From Chelonoidis abingdonii (taxonomy: Eukaryota; Chordata; Testudines; Testudinidae), in NCBI RefSeq assembly GCF_003597395.2, contig NC_133771.1:129237683-129301682 (forward strand): DNA of 64,000 bases. Reading direction: 5' to 3'. The notes below the pieces were generated by a model that had not been told where the DNA came from, did no database searches, and saw nothing but the letters and a program-made list of their open reading frames with translations. The stretch's first letter is position 1. Each line of letters starts with the position of its first letter. This document shows, one piece after another, positions 11,694 through 22,131 of this stretch. The translations under genes and the position numbers were made by a program.

Positions 11694-12676
11694 CAGGGCT
11701 GGATTAAGGTGAGGGCTTTAGGGACTGCAGCCCAGGGCTCTGGCTCCCCGCAAAAATAAATCGCAGGCAGCAATCTCTGGGCTGCTACAAGGGGCTCTCA
11801 GGCAGGTAGGCTGTCTGCCTGCCATAGCCCCATGTCGCTCCTGGAAGCGGCTTGCTATTGGCACGGCCCTGAGGTCCCTGGCGGGGGGACAGGGCGTGGT
11901 GGCTCCATGCGCTGCCCCTGCCCCCAGCACCATCCCTGCAGATCCTGGCCAATGAGAGCTACATGGGTGACACTTGGGGGTCTGGGCAGTGCACAGAGAC
12001 CCACTGCCCCTCTACCCCAGGTGCTGCAGAGACGTGCTATCAGCCCCTGGGGCTGGGAACTGCCTGTGGTAAGTGCCTCCTGGCCAGAGCCTGCACCTTG
12101 CACCCCCTCCTCCAATCCTGCCCAGACCATAATCCCCCTCTTGCACCCAAACTCCCTCCCACACGCCACACCCCTCCTGCACCCCAACCCCCTGCCCCAG
12201 GTCAGAATCCCCTCCTGCACCCAAACTCCCTCCCAGACCCCACAGCCCCTCCTGCACCTCGACCCCCTGCCCTAGGTCAGAATCCCCTCCTGTACCCAAA
12301 CTCCCTCACAGATCCCACATCCCCTCCTGCACGCCGACCCCCTGCCCCAGGTCAGAATCCCCTCCTGCACCCAAACTCCCTTCCAGACCCCACACTCCCT
12401 CCTGAACCCCAACCCCCTCCCCCAGGTCAGACTCCCCTCCTGCTCCCGAAATCCCTCTCAGACTCCAGTCTCCCTCCTGCACCCCAACACCCTGCCCCAG
12501 GTCAGAATCTCCTTCTGCACCCAAAATCCCTCCCAGACCCCACACCCCTTCTTGCACCCCAATCCCCTGCCCCAGCCCTCTCCTGCATCAAACTCCCTCC
12601 CAGGAAAAAGACTTGTGTACAGGGACCCAACAAAATCTAAAAGCCCCAGGCTCACAGGAGAGTTAATCTGGCCCTG
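11694..12676. mobile_element. hAT-like non-autonomous element with minisatellite core, 983 bp
   Basis: Left end CAGGGCTGGATTAAGG and the reverse complement of the right end CAGGGCCAGATTAACT match at 12 of 16 positions. Target duplications GCTGGAGG (11686-11693) and GCTGGAAG (12677-12684) match at 7 of 8. Hence an hAT-type insertion. No transposase domain is present. About half of the element is a C-rich 75-bp tandem array (separate entry). Confidence 0.82.
12105..12600. repeat. 75-bp minisatellite, 5 to 7 units
   Basis: The marker GGTCAG occurs at 12200, 12275, 12350, 12425 and 12500, an exact 75-bp period, with partial units at both sides. Each unit has the pattern CTCCTGCACCCAAACTCCC, CAGACCCCAC, CCTCCTGCACCCC and CCTGCCCCAG. 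The period is divisible by three, so frames stay open across the array and give spurious proline-rich proteins of up to 225 codons. Confidence 0.9.
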
Positions 12677-13420
12677 GCTGGAAGATTTCTTCTTCCATAT
12701 GAAGTCACATTGTCTATATTATGTTGCTGCCTCCAGCCCAGCCCAGATACTGTATCAGATTAAGGCACACCATGGAATAAGGACCTGCAGAAGTCAGTTT
12801 GAAAACTATAGCTCAGATTCTGCCCTAGCCCCATAGTGCACCCTGCTAGGGGTAGGGGCATAGAAACCTCATCAAGAGCTTCCTTAGGCTTGTTCCTTGG
12901 GGGTGGGGGGTAGTAATGCTCCCTAAAAGGAATGCACAACAGTTTTGCCTCCAAGCAGCATGGATCTTTCAGACCCTGCAAGAGGCAAGGGCCCTGTCCC
13001 TCAGAGTTGCTCCAACGTCTCCCCTACTGCTCCCTGATATTTTAGTTCTGTTGGGGCCATGCTGCCAGGGCTTCTCCCAGTAGTCACTACTCCCATAACC
13101 ACCTTTAAAGCAGGGCTTGCCCTAGTGCGGAGGGTCGGCAGAAGAGTTAATGCAGTCCCAGACTGTGTTCATTCCCTGCCAGCTTTTCCAAGTGGCTTGG
13201 AGGGGGTCAATGCACACTCCCTACCCCTACATCCCTAGCCTCTCCCTTCCTGCTCCTGGCCTGCCTTCTCCTCAGCTTTGGCTCTCTAGTTAGACAGCTG
13301 GAACTCCGTGCTGTCTGTGGCAGCAAGGGAAAGTTTGCAGAGATGCCTGGGTGGAGTGGGGATCTGTGTGTCGGAAACCCTTGGAGCAGATAATACCCTC
13401 GCTCTCTTCCACATTTGCCA

Positions 13421-13500
13421 GTATAAATCCGGAGTAATCTCATTGACTTCAGTGAAGTTAGTCTGTATTTCTAGTGGTGTGAGCTCAAAACTGGGTCTGA
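13421..13500. repeat. Short foldback MITE fragment
   Basis: TATAAATCCGGAGTAATCTC followed by ATTGACTTCAGTGAAGTTAG, then a degenerate mirror. The same ATTGACTTCAATGG-like palindromic centre recurs elsewhere in this window (38.27, 39.27, 47.37, 57.26 and 58.59 kb). Confidence 0.45.
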
Positions 13501-14560
13501 AGTCATTTGTTTTTTTGAAGTAATGGCATGTAGCAAATAGCTGAAATTCCTGCATTTCCTTCTGCCCTTGTGAAAAGCACAAACATCCCATGAGCAGTCT
13601 GGAAACAAAACGCTATCCAGGCCACAGCTTCTGAAAATAGGGTGTCATGAGCACTGGCTGACTTACGGGCTTTAGAATGAGATACGGAATCTTTCCTCTG
13701 TAGGTCACTGGTTTGAATGTGACCCGGCACGGCAGTGCTTGAAAGCTGCTGCCATCTGATGGCAGCTTGTTTTCCTGTGTGAAATGAGTTGTTGGGCTTG
13801 GGCTTGTCCCCAGTGGGCAGATGTCCGTCGCTCAAATACCACCATCCCTGGTTGGTGTTAACTGACGTTCTTACTGGGAGGCTCAGCAGAAAGGCCAAGG
13901 ATTGAATAGGCATAAGACTGAATTACTCTCTCACCCCTAGATGTGATCGCTACAGTTCAAGGGCAAGGTCTATTAGCACTAGCAGGCAAGCGTAGGGTCA
14001 ATTTGAACGACCTCTGCCCCTGCACTACCTGCTCTGTGGATTGAGGATGTCAGGCTACACAGCTATCAACCTGGCACCATTCACAAACAAGGAAATTGAC
14101 TGTAGAAAGAGGGCTTAGAACAGAAGCTCTGACGAGCTAATGGTGCAATCAGCACTGTCATAAGGCTGGGTAGAATATTAAGGTGCCTAAAAGAGCCTTT
14201 GAAAAGCATCACTCCTACTCACCAGGCTACGGCAGTATGTGATCAGCAGCATCCTGTGTGTCACTCACAGCAGGGTTGCACGTACAATTGCTTCTGTTCC
14301 CTCTGCCTGTTCTGTATCACTTTCCTTGTTCCATGTTATTTGTTTTATGTTGATACTGTCTAAGCACTTAAAGAGATTATATATTTTTCCCATGGCATAA
14401 ACAAAATGACTTGCATTTCACAAGGAGAGTAATGGTAATGAGAAGCCAGGCTTAGAGGGGAGTGATGGTAAGTTTTATAGCAAGGAGAAATAAATCTTCT
14501 CTCTTCGACTTGGCCTAGCTACTGCATTTACCATCATCGCTCTTGTTTTATAGAAGGCGA
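13501..14560. other. No supported gene or repeat
   Basis: Mostly unique-looking sequence. The minus-strand open frame at 13503-13913 has no domain I recognise. I see nothing assignable. Confidence 0.35.
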
Positions 14561-14567
14561 ATGGGCC

Positions 14568-14645
14568 CACGTGGTACAGTGGTAATTTTGCAGTGGGCAG
14601 CATTTACCTCTGAGCTGATGGCAGGAGTTCAAAGACAGTTTAAAG
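14568..14645 (+). repeat. Possible tRNA-derived SINE head
   Basis: CACGTGGTACAGTGGTAATT resembles a pol III A box and GGCAGGAGTTCAAAG a degenerate B box, spaced about as in tRNA. The fold is not credible as a working tRNA, and no copy elsewhere in the window confirms it. Confidence 0.3.
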
Positions 14646-15097
14646 CAAGACCCACGTGCAAGTAGGTTCAGTGCTCTTCAGAGACTGATGTCAAAAACCA
14701 CCCTGCAGCTCACCAAGGTTTGAAAAAGTTACAGTACAGGAAGATGATGTAACAATTCTTATGAATCTAGCCAAGCTTAAAAAAATCAGCAGGAGGAGGG
14801 GCTGCTCTGTCACCTCTCCCCCACCTCCAGTCAAAGGACCAGAAGCAGTTGTGGGAGGTGTTATTAACAGCCCTAAATTGCTGCTCCTTGAGCGGTGATG
14901 TGCATTCATTTCTTTTTGTTCTCAGGGAACAGCATACTGTCTGTCGCCGCCATGTATTGATTTGCCACCCAAATACAGAACAGTGGCAGCTGAACCATGG
15001 CATGAGAATAGCATTAAGATGTGTAATGCACCATAAATAAACTGAAATAGACAGCCAGGAAGCGCTGGTAATCACTGCTTTGATGTAGCATGAGTTA

Positions 15098-15116
15098 TGG
15101 GGTGTGTGTGTGTGTG
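15098..15116. repeat. (GT)n microsatellite
   Basis: Short GT run in a T-rich context. Confidence 0.8.
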
Positions 15117-15449
15117 GTGGTGGGTTTTTTTTAAAGGCGGGTTGTGCTTGTTTTGTCTCAGCTGCCACTGCACTGGGAAGAGACTGAATCCAGTTTTTCA
15201 TCTACATATCTCCACCTTCACATTGACAGCTGTTGGCCCCTGACTCAAAGGAAAGTGATCTCTGTCTCTACCCCATGTTCCTTTTATAGTCCTCTCCTCC
15301 TCTGCCCTGCAGCCGCAGCAGGGAGACTGGAATCTTGGCCCTCTCCCAGGAGCGGAATTGAGACACTCCTCCTTGCCAGCTACCAAGGGTTCCTGTAAAA
15401 ACATCCAGGCTACATCATGACCTTCCAGCAGCAGCTTATTTAAATCCCT

Positions 15450-15665
15450 CTGGGTCTCATCTACGCTACCATGTTTCTACTGCTGTCCCACAGTTGCACT
15501 AGTGCTGGCAGCACTAGTGCAGACAAGGCTCCCACGGGGTTGTTCACGACCATGTCATCTAATCCCACCCAGAACATTTCATAGGCAGGTGGCTGTTGAA
15601 CCCTCATGCTCCCGCCATAGCTCGCACTGGCACAGCTGTGCCTGTGCTAGAATAACAGTGGGAAA
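15450..15665. repeat. Foldback repeat fragment
   Basis: CTCATCTACGCTACC near 15456, the inverted word pair GCACTAGTGC (15496 and 15511 region) and CAGACAAGG resemble ends of the GTCTACAC/GTGTAGAC-type palindromic MITEs found elsewhere in the window. The structure is incomplete, so the call is tentative. Confidence 0.4.
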
Positions 15666-16977
15666 TCATCAGAAAAATGGCAGGGCAGACAACAACTTGC
15701 AGCTTGGCTTCTATTAACTTCTCAGAGCCGTTCTTTAGCTGGCACAGCAAACTGCTTGTTTGGAAAAATCTGTTGTCTGCTCCTGATACAGTAGCAAGGC
15801 AGCTTATTAAAACAGCCTCAGATCTTCTCTGTGGTCTTTGCATTATCATTTTACCTATAGCCGACAGTTGGTTTTGTTTTTTTTTAAACGGCTTGCTCTG
15901 AGTAGCCACAAATGAATGTTCAGTGACTTCTCTGACCTTATGATAATCCAGGTGTCACAGAGCACCACTAAATGCCAAAAACTGCCTTCCAGGCTGCAAC
16001 TAGCTATATAATACCCCCTGCAGAATGTGGTAGCATTCATCCTGCCTGCTGCTACTGCCCTTAATGAACTGTGTAAGCAACAGCGTTTCTTTAGACCTGT
16101 GTCCAGAAGCGCCCTCTTGTGGTTTGAAGTGCTCAAACTGCAGCCGCTTTTTCAGATGCAGATCACCAGCTTTGTCTCATTCAGCTCAGGGCTCTTCCCT
16201 AAGCCCTAGAGTTAGAACATCGCTAAATGGCTCATTTGTCTAATGCCAGAGGCCTCGTTTGTTAACAGAGAGGGGAGCAAATAGTGCTGCTCTTTTTGGC
16301 TCTCTTTTCCCACAGTTGTCTCGCAAAAAGGAGCACGCTTAAGAAACCATAATTCGGAACAGTTAAAGTGAAACGTTGGCGAATCTTTAGCTCATCTAGA
16401 GCTATAATGACTGACGTAGATGGCAATCATAATTCATTATTGAACAAGGGTAAAAATAGTTCCCGAGACTGTGTTATAAGGGTCAGCACAATATACCCAA
16501 CTAAAAGAACAATTTTAACTAGATGACAATGTTTTTTATTGCTCCTCACTGGAGAAAGTGAGTGTTTGTTTTACTAGCATTTTGGTGGAGCGGGAGGATT
16601 ATGCATGAAAGTCTTTACGCACATAAGGCTGGCAATACATAAAAACAGCTCCCCTGGGAGGGAGATGTCAAGGCTACTTTCCGGCTTCTTTTGCTGGCTG
16701 GAGAGGCTGATCCATTAGCCAGCCCTTGTTCTCACTGGGGAATGTTGTCATGGGCTGGCTGGTTGGGAGCTGATGGTTTGCTCCTCTTCCACTGTCTAAA
16801 TTACCGCACAAACACTGCAACACAAACACCCATGTTAGCACTGAGTTAAGGGTGCTCTCTTTTCCCAAATAACAGATGTAATTATTAGTACAAATATACC
16901 AAGAATCCTGAGCTGTTTTTCACTACTTTTAGAAATCACTTCTGCTTTTACATGCTATTTCAGTTAACGCAGTCAAA
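15666..16977. other. No supported gene or repeat
   Basis: Mixed sequence with no recognisable domain, tandem repeat or transposon end. Open frames at 15677-16209 are short and overlap on both strands. Confidence 0.35.
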
Positions 16978-17272
16978 GGCCCCGTCTAGACTACGCGCGA
17001 AAATCGATTTTAGATACACAATTTCAGCTACGAGAATAGCGTAGCTGAAATCAAATATCTAAAATCGATTTACTCACCCGTCTTCACCGCGCGGGATCGA
17101 TGTGCGCGGCTCGCCATGTCGAATCCGGAACTCCGTTTGTTTTGGTGGAGTTCCGGAATCGATCTAAGCGCGCTCTGGGGTTCGATATATCCCATCTAGA
17201 CCAGACGCGATATATCGAACCCCGAGCAATCGATTTTAACGCGCCGAAACGGCGCGTAGTGTAGACTTAGCC
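16978..17272. mobile_element. CpG-rich triple-hairpin MITE, 295 bp
   Basis: Ends GGCCCCGTCTAGACTACGCG and GCGTAGTGTAGACTTAGCC form an imperfect terminal inverted repeat. Three internal hairpins are visible. First, AAATCGATTTTAGATA...AATTTCAGCTACG pairs with CGTAGCTGAAAT...TATCTAAAATCGATTT (17001-17071). Second, CCGGAACTCC pairs with GGAGTTCCGG (17126-17157). Third, GGGGTTCGATATAT pairs with ATATATCGAACCCC (17177-17224). CpG and TCGA words are unusually frequent, so methylation decay is limited and the copy looks young. Superfamily is not settled because no clear target duplication was found. Confidence 0.75.
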
Positions 17273-17535
17273 ACAGATACCTAAGAATAAGAAAGCAAAA
17301 GTCACACAGCAACTTTAATTGTGATCACAACAAACTGTGAGTTGACTTTTAACTGCTTAAAATTTACATATGTGCTTAACTTAAGAGGATGTGAGCAATG
17401 CCATTCCTGTTCACCAACACACAAGCAGGTGCATCACTTTAAGTACATGCGTAAGTGATTTGCCAGAGAGGCAGCATTTTACACTTTTCTCGTATTTCTG
17501 TAGAGGTTTTTCGGGCTAACTTCACAAGAAGACTT

Positions 17536-18735
17536 TGGAACCCTACTTTGCTGGCATTTTAGGTGCCTACATTCCAGAATCAGTCCTCAGTGGAATGCAC
17601 AAAACCTAAGCTGGGCTGCTGCCTAACCCTGTAGGCATCTAAACTTGCTCAGCGCCTACATGCAGTAAAATTTCCCTGGCACCTGTTTTTGCCTCTAAGC
17701 TTTCCCTGGCACCTGTTTTTGCCTCTAAGCATGCGTGCTGCAGCCCCACATTTGCTATCTGGACTCCTAAGCCCCAGAGCAATTCACAAACCGGGGGAAG
17801 ATACGAGTTCCTCTGCCCAACAGTCCTGCGAGGCCCAATCCAGTAAACATGGTCAGACCTCACCTACTGAATGGTGAGTTTATCTACCATGGCAGTGGAC
17901 ATCCCTCACAACTTTTGGTCCTATATTTTGGGTCAGCACCTGCAGTGTGGGCAATCCCAGTTCAAATCCACTGCAGGTAGGGCTGGAGCGTTAAGGAATT
18001 TGAACCGGGATTGCTATCCCTCAGGTGAGTCCCCTAACCACAGGGCTATGGGCTGTGCTCATGTGGGGCTTTCTCAGTCTTGCCTGTTGAAGCTGTTCCA
18101 TAGTGGCTAAATAATAAAAGAGAGGAATTGGGCCAGAGAGAGAAAGCGCCCCATGCTCCAATAACTTTCCTTCCCAATTAGTTAAGCCACGTGGAACAGC
18201 TTCAACATGAGAGACTATGGGAGCCCTACATGTGTATATCCCACAGCCGAGTGGTTACAGCACTCAACTAAGACAATAGCAGATCCCAGTTCAAATCTCT
18301 ACTCTCTCTCAAGTGGAATTAAAGTGGGGTCTCCCACATCCCAGGTGGGTATGCTAAAGATTGGTCTAAAAGCTCTGAGACAGGCTTTGCTCCCTCAATG
18401 GCTTAGCTGCGTCCCTCCAAGTGGGGATTTGTAGTTGAGAATGTGGAGCAGAGGGAGGTTGCAGCCTGGAATCAAGGGCCTATCTCTGAGGGGGCTGGGG
18501 TTTAGTACACATGGCTTGGGCTGGCATCTCCTAGGGGCTTGCTTAGGTGAGAAGCTGCCTGTAGTGCTGCTTTTGTGAATCCCATTCCAAGGTGTCTCGC
18601 TCTCCCTAGTCACTGTAGAGGAGCCTAGAGGCCTAACTCAGGCTGTGTAAACCCCTGTGTTTTTCTAGGTGGCTAAAAGTTGGGTGCAGTGATGCTCAGA
18701 GCCACCCTGCCCAAGCTCCTTTGTGAATCTACCCC
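17536..18735. mobile_element. Large foldback element with tRNA-like segments
   Basis: The left part reads TTTTAGGTGCCTACATTCC and GCTGCCTAACCCTGTAGGC. The right end reads CTCCTTTGTGAATCTACCCC. Between them are two B-box-like segments on opposite strands. On plus, CCCAGTTCAAATCC occurs near 17948 and CCAGTTCAAATCTC near 18285. On minus, the reverse complement of AATTTGAACCGGGATTGC lies near 17997. An inner inverted pair, GTTGAAGCTGTTCCA (18087) and TGGAACAGCTTCAAC (18192), forms a stem. Related copies lie at 43.9, 46.7, 57.5 and 59.6 kb. No protein domain is visible. Confidence 0.6.
17671..17730. repeat. Perfect 30-bp tandem duplication
   Basis: The 30 bases at 17671-17700 are repeated without change at 17701-17730; each starts TTTCCCTGGCACC and ends GCCTCTAAGC. 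Exact identity suggests a recent slippage event. Confidence 0.95.
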
Positions 18736-18841
18736 ATAGAAGCTATGTGAAATAGCAGCAAAGTAACATTCATGAGGTTTTAAAAAAATATATACATTTG
18801 GGGTGTTTTTAGTTGCTTTCTATTTTTTGATCTTTTAGGAT

Positions 18842-19150
18842 TCAAGTTTTCAAGGTTTTTCTCTGCAAAGCTGAGATGCTCACATGATCACAGGACTCTA
18901 GGTTCTGGGACTTTAAGAAAACCTTACAATATTGTGAGTCTCTTGGCCACAGGTTACACTGCCATACATGTATACCTGTATAATTAAGTGCCCCAAACCT
19001 CATTAATGCAGCATTAAGGTTGCCCAGTGGTGCCTCATGCCCTTCTAGAATATAGACTTCAGCTATACTCAACCCTCTGAAAAGAAGGAGATAAGGTAAC
19101 ACACACCTAAATGCCCTTAGAAATACGGAGTTAAGGTACATGCCACTCCC
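18842..19150 (-). repeat. Dispersed repeat, minus copy of an inverted pair
   Basis: Read on minus, this contains TTTTCAGAGGGTTGAG, TCTAGAAGGGCATGAGG, CACTGGGCAACCTTA and TTTGGGGCACTTAA. The plus strand at 20780-20990 has TTTGAAAAGAGTTGAAC, TCTGGAAGGGCAAAGGATG, CACTGGGCAACCTTA and TTTGGGGCATTTAA in the same order. Family identity is unknown. Confidence 0.6.
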
Positions 19151-19771
19151 TGTAACAGAAACTTAACTCTGCCTCCAGGAGTTGGCAATAGCCATTGGGC
19201 ATGATTCAGTATGGATGGGGGGTAAGATAAGTAGACCACAAGAAAGTTCTAAGAGAATGTGCCATTGTTTGTGCTGCATGCCGCAGATTTGAATTCCAGT
19301 CATTGCCGTTGGTGTGCTAGGTGCAGTTGTATTGCATGGTGGATTACTATGACATAAGGAGAGGTCCATGTGTACTTCAAAAGATCAAATACACTTCCTT
19401 TCTGCCCCGAGTTCTGTAGACTGTGTTACTAGCAGTCACGGGGATTATCAGCAATGTAGTGGCATGCTCCAGGGCTTAATGAGGGGTAAGTGAAGGCAAC
19501 GTGGCAGAAAGAATCCTCACCAGACGCATAAAGGGAATGATAAATATTTAGCAAGTCTGGGGTAGTTTGTGTGGAGTAGGATCTGTTAGAGTGTAGGCCA
19601 GGTGAGGGTATCTCTGTTGCTATGCAGAACCTAAACCTGTGTTTTCCCTTAGCATAGAGAGGTATTAGACTTTGTCCTACAGGGCTCATGTGCTGTGTTC
19701 CATGAGTGTTTGGTAGCATCTGCAAAGGCAGCCTGTTGGTATGTGTGGGTTATCAATGTGTTGGGGCATCA
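19151..19771. other. No supported gene
   Basis: Unique-looking sequence between the dispersed repeat and the solo LTR. Minus-strand frames of 68 to 98 codons show no domain. Confidence 0.35.
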
Positions 19772-19776
19772 CTCCC

Positions 19777-20722
19777 TGTCATAAGTAGATAGGTAAGGTA
19801 AGGGTTAATTTTCTTTTACTGTAAAGGGTTACAAAGGCAACCAAACACCTGACCAGAGGACCAATCAGGAAATCGGATTTTCAAAAGTAAGGGTGGGAAC
19901 CTCTGGAGGTTTTTGGCTTTGTTCTGTGTCTTTTTGTTTTCCTCGGCTGTGAGTAAACAAGCTTTTCTTCTAACTCCATCTTCTTTCAAATATTCTACTA
20001 TCAAGTGTGAGTACAAAGGAACCAAAGTAATCGGCTGTGATGTGCTTTGATTTGTATTTACATGGGTGTTGATTTGCTGGACTGGTTTAATTGGGCTATC
20101 TTTTAAATCAGACTGTTTATTCCTATTTTCTTATAAGCCATATTCCTGTATTGAGTTTCTTAATGCAGTATTATTGTTCTGTATTTTCTTTCTTTTTATA
20201 TAAAGTTTCTTTTTAAAACTTGTGGGAGTTTCTTTTCCTAGTGAGGCAGAGGGGAGAGGAATTTCTGTGCCCGGAGCTCTGTTATATCTGTGACAGGCTA
20301 GGCGGGGGGAGGGAAAAGCCCAAGCTCTGTGTCTTACTTTCCTATTGTCCCAGGGCAGGAAAAGGCTACGGGACAAAGGAAGGGGTGAATCTCTTGTGTG
20401 AGCTGACTAGGTTTGAATGCATAGCCTCGGGGAAGCTAGATTGCCTCTCTGGTTGTATTCAAAGGGAATAGGACAGCATCGCACCGGCTAACCCAGGAAA
20501 GGGGGGGAAGCTGGGGGATGAGATAGAGGAGACCCAGGGGCTCTGGGTCTTGGAGGGGTCCCCCAAGGAAAGGTTTGGGGAACCCGAGGGGGCCGAAACC
20601 CTGGAAAACTTCGGCTGGTGGCAGCGAGATAAGATCCAAGCTGGGTATAAGCTTGGGGAGGTTCACAGTAAGCACCCAGATTTTGTACGCTAAGGTCCAG
20701 ATTTGGGACAGAGTTTACCACA
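19777..20722 (+). mobile_element. Solo LTR, 946 bp
   Basis: Begins TGTCATAAGTAGATAGG and ends GAGTTTACCACA, so it has TG...CA ends, and is flanked by perfect 5-bp duplications CTCCC at 19772-19776 and 20723-20727. A 4-6 bp duplication plus TG...CA is the signature of an LTR retrotransposon. No internal gag/pol follows, so LTR-LTR recombination probably removed it. A TATA-like TTTTATATAAAG lies near 20195-20206 and a CCAAT-type ACCAATCAGG near 19860. A related LTR lies at 62981-64000 on minus. Whether the family is an endogenous retrovirus or Gypsy-type cannot be told from the LTR alone. Confidence 0.85.
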
Positions 20723-20779
20723 CTCCCCAAAAAGGGCAGAGTTAAGGTTGTATCGTGAAGGGTCGTGGGTACCTGAATG

Positions 20780-20990
20780 CTCTCTGTATTTCTTATTTTT
20801 TAAAAGTTTATGTTTTCGTTACCTTAAAGAGTCATTTCTGGTTTTCAGCCGTTTGAAAAGAGTTGAACTTGATGTTCTGGAAGGGCAAAGGATGCCACTG
20901 GGCAACCTTATCACTGTGTTACTGAAGTTTTGGGGCATTTAATTTCCTTATTTTTGTTATAAAATAATTTCTCAGCATCACAATGTACCA
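20780..20990 (+). repeat. Dispersed repeat, plus copy of an inverted pair
   Basis: Same word order as the reverse complement of 18842-19150 (shared CACTGGGCAACCTTA and TTTGGGGCA). It continues with TTTTTGTTATAAAATAATTT. The two copies flank the solo LTR in opposite orientation. Confidence 0.6.
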
Positions 20991-22123
20991 CAGCCCCGCT
21001 TTTTCCTGCCTCTGGCTCCTTGAAAATGATCTTCCCAGCAACTGAATGCACTGGTTGTATGTTAGCCTTGACACTGCTCCTGCATTGTGTCTCCTGTATC
21101 ACTGTTTATCCAGCCTAGCCCAGTTCACCCTGTCAGCCTTCTGCCCCACAGATGGGTGTTGGACTTGGACCTGCAGGTTGAGGTGCTGGGGAGAAGATGT
21201 GGAAACAGTGCATGGACTAGCATGCAGGCTGTGGGACTTTTTTTGATGGGGCAGACAGACATGAGAGAGAGTGGATGTGGGAGGTCTGAGAGCACAGAGC
21301 TGAAACTCCCTCAGCTCGGACTGTTGTGTGTGGGCCCAGGGGGCTGTAATACCTACCCTACACAAAGGAGCTAAAAGGGAAAGTAGAAAACCACACTAAA
21401 CAACCCCCTAGTGGGCTCAGCCTTCCATTTGGAATGCTTCCAGCAACCCAGGAAGCAGCTTTGGCAGCACCACTACAGCTACCTTTCCCCTTTGAATCAA
21501 TCACACTCCCACATCCAGGAGTTTGAATCCTGCAGCTCTGCCAGTGTCATTCCTGGTCAGGGTACTCAGATTCAGAATCTCCTGAACCTAGGGGCACATG
21601 AGGAAACACATTTTGCCCACTTCTGTCTATCCAGAGCAAGATGCTTGATGCCATCATAAGTTGTCTCTCCATCATAAGATGGCTCTATCATCCTCTTCAA
21701 TCGTTTTGTGATAGGTCATTTTTTGTCCTCCATGCCTTCTGTTCCCTCCAAGTGAAATCAAATCTACAGTGGACCCTGTGCTTCTGTCACAACATGTGAT
21801 CTGACAACATGGCCAAACTACCATAGCCATCTCTATCTAATATTGACTAGGGTGTCTGCTGACCGATGGTACAGCAGTTCCATATAGGTGACATGAGCTT
21901 GCCAATAAATTCCTAATATTCTTTTTAAACAATGCTGGTGGAATACATTCAGCTTCCTGTTGTTTACTTTCACCATCTGCCTCACTTGTGAGACACAGAT
22001 AGTGTTGGAAAGACAATAGTGCTGCATAATCTCATTTTAGTGTGTAGCTGTATCTTCTTACGCTTCCATCTATTTGACAAACAGGACAATATTCCACCAG
22101 CGTTACTGATTCTGCCTTTATTT
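20991..22123. other. No supported gene or repeat
   Basis: Open frames here (for example 21046-21374) are unsupported by domains and overlap on opposite strands. Nothing recognisable. Confidence 0.35.
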
Positions 22124-22131
22124 CTTTAGTG

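Noticed and set aside
12105..12600. Evenly spaced repeats that could suggest a CRISPR array
   Set aside because: Units are contiguous 75-bp minisatellite repeats with no unique spacers, and the DNA is vertebrate.
11963..12640. 225-codon plus-strand proline-rich open frame
   Set aside because: It lies in the 75-bp tandem array; the period is divisible by three, which keeps frames open. Frames are also open on the other strand across the same array.
18285..18300. Possible tRNA gene from the B-box-like GTTCAAATC
   Set aside because: No cloverleaf with acceptor and anticodon stems could be drawn; the segment is part of a repeated foldback element.
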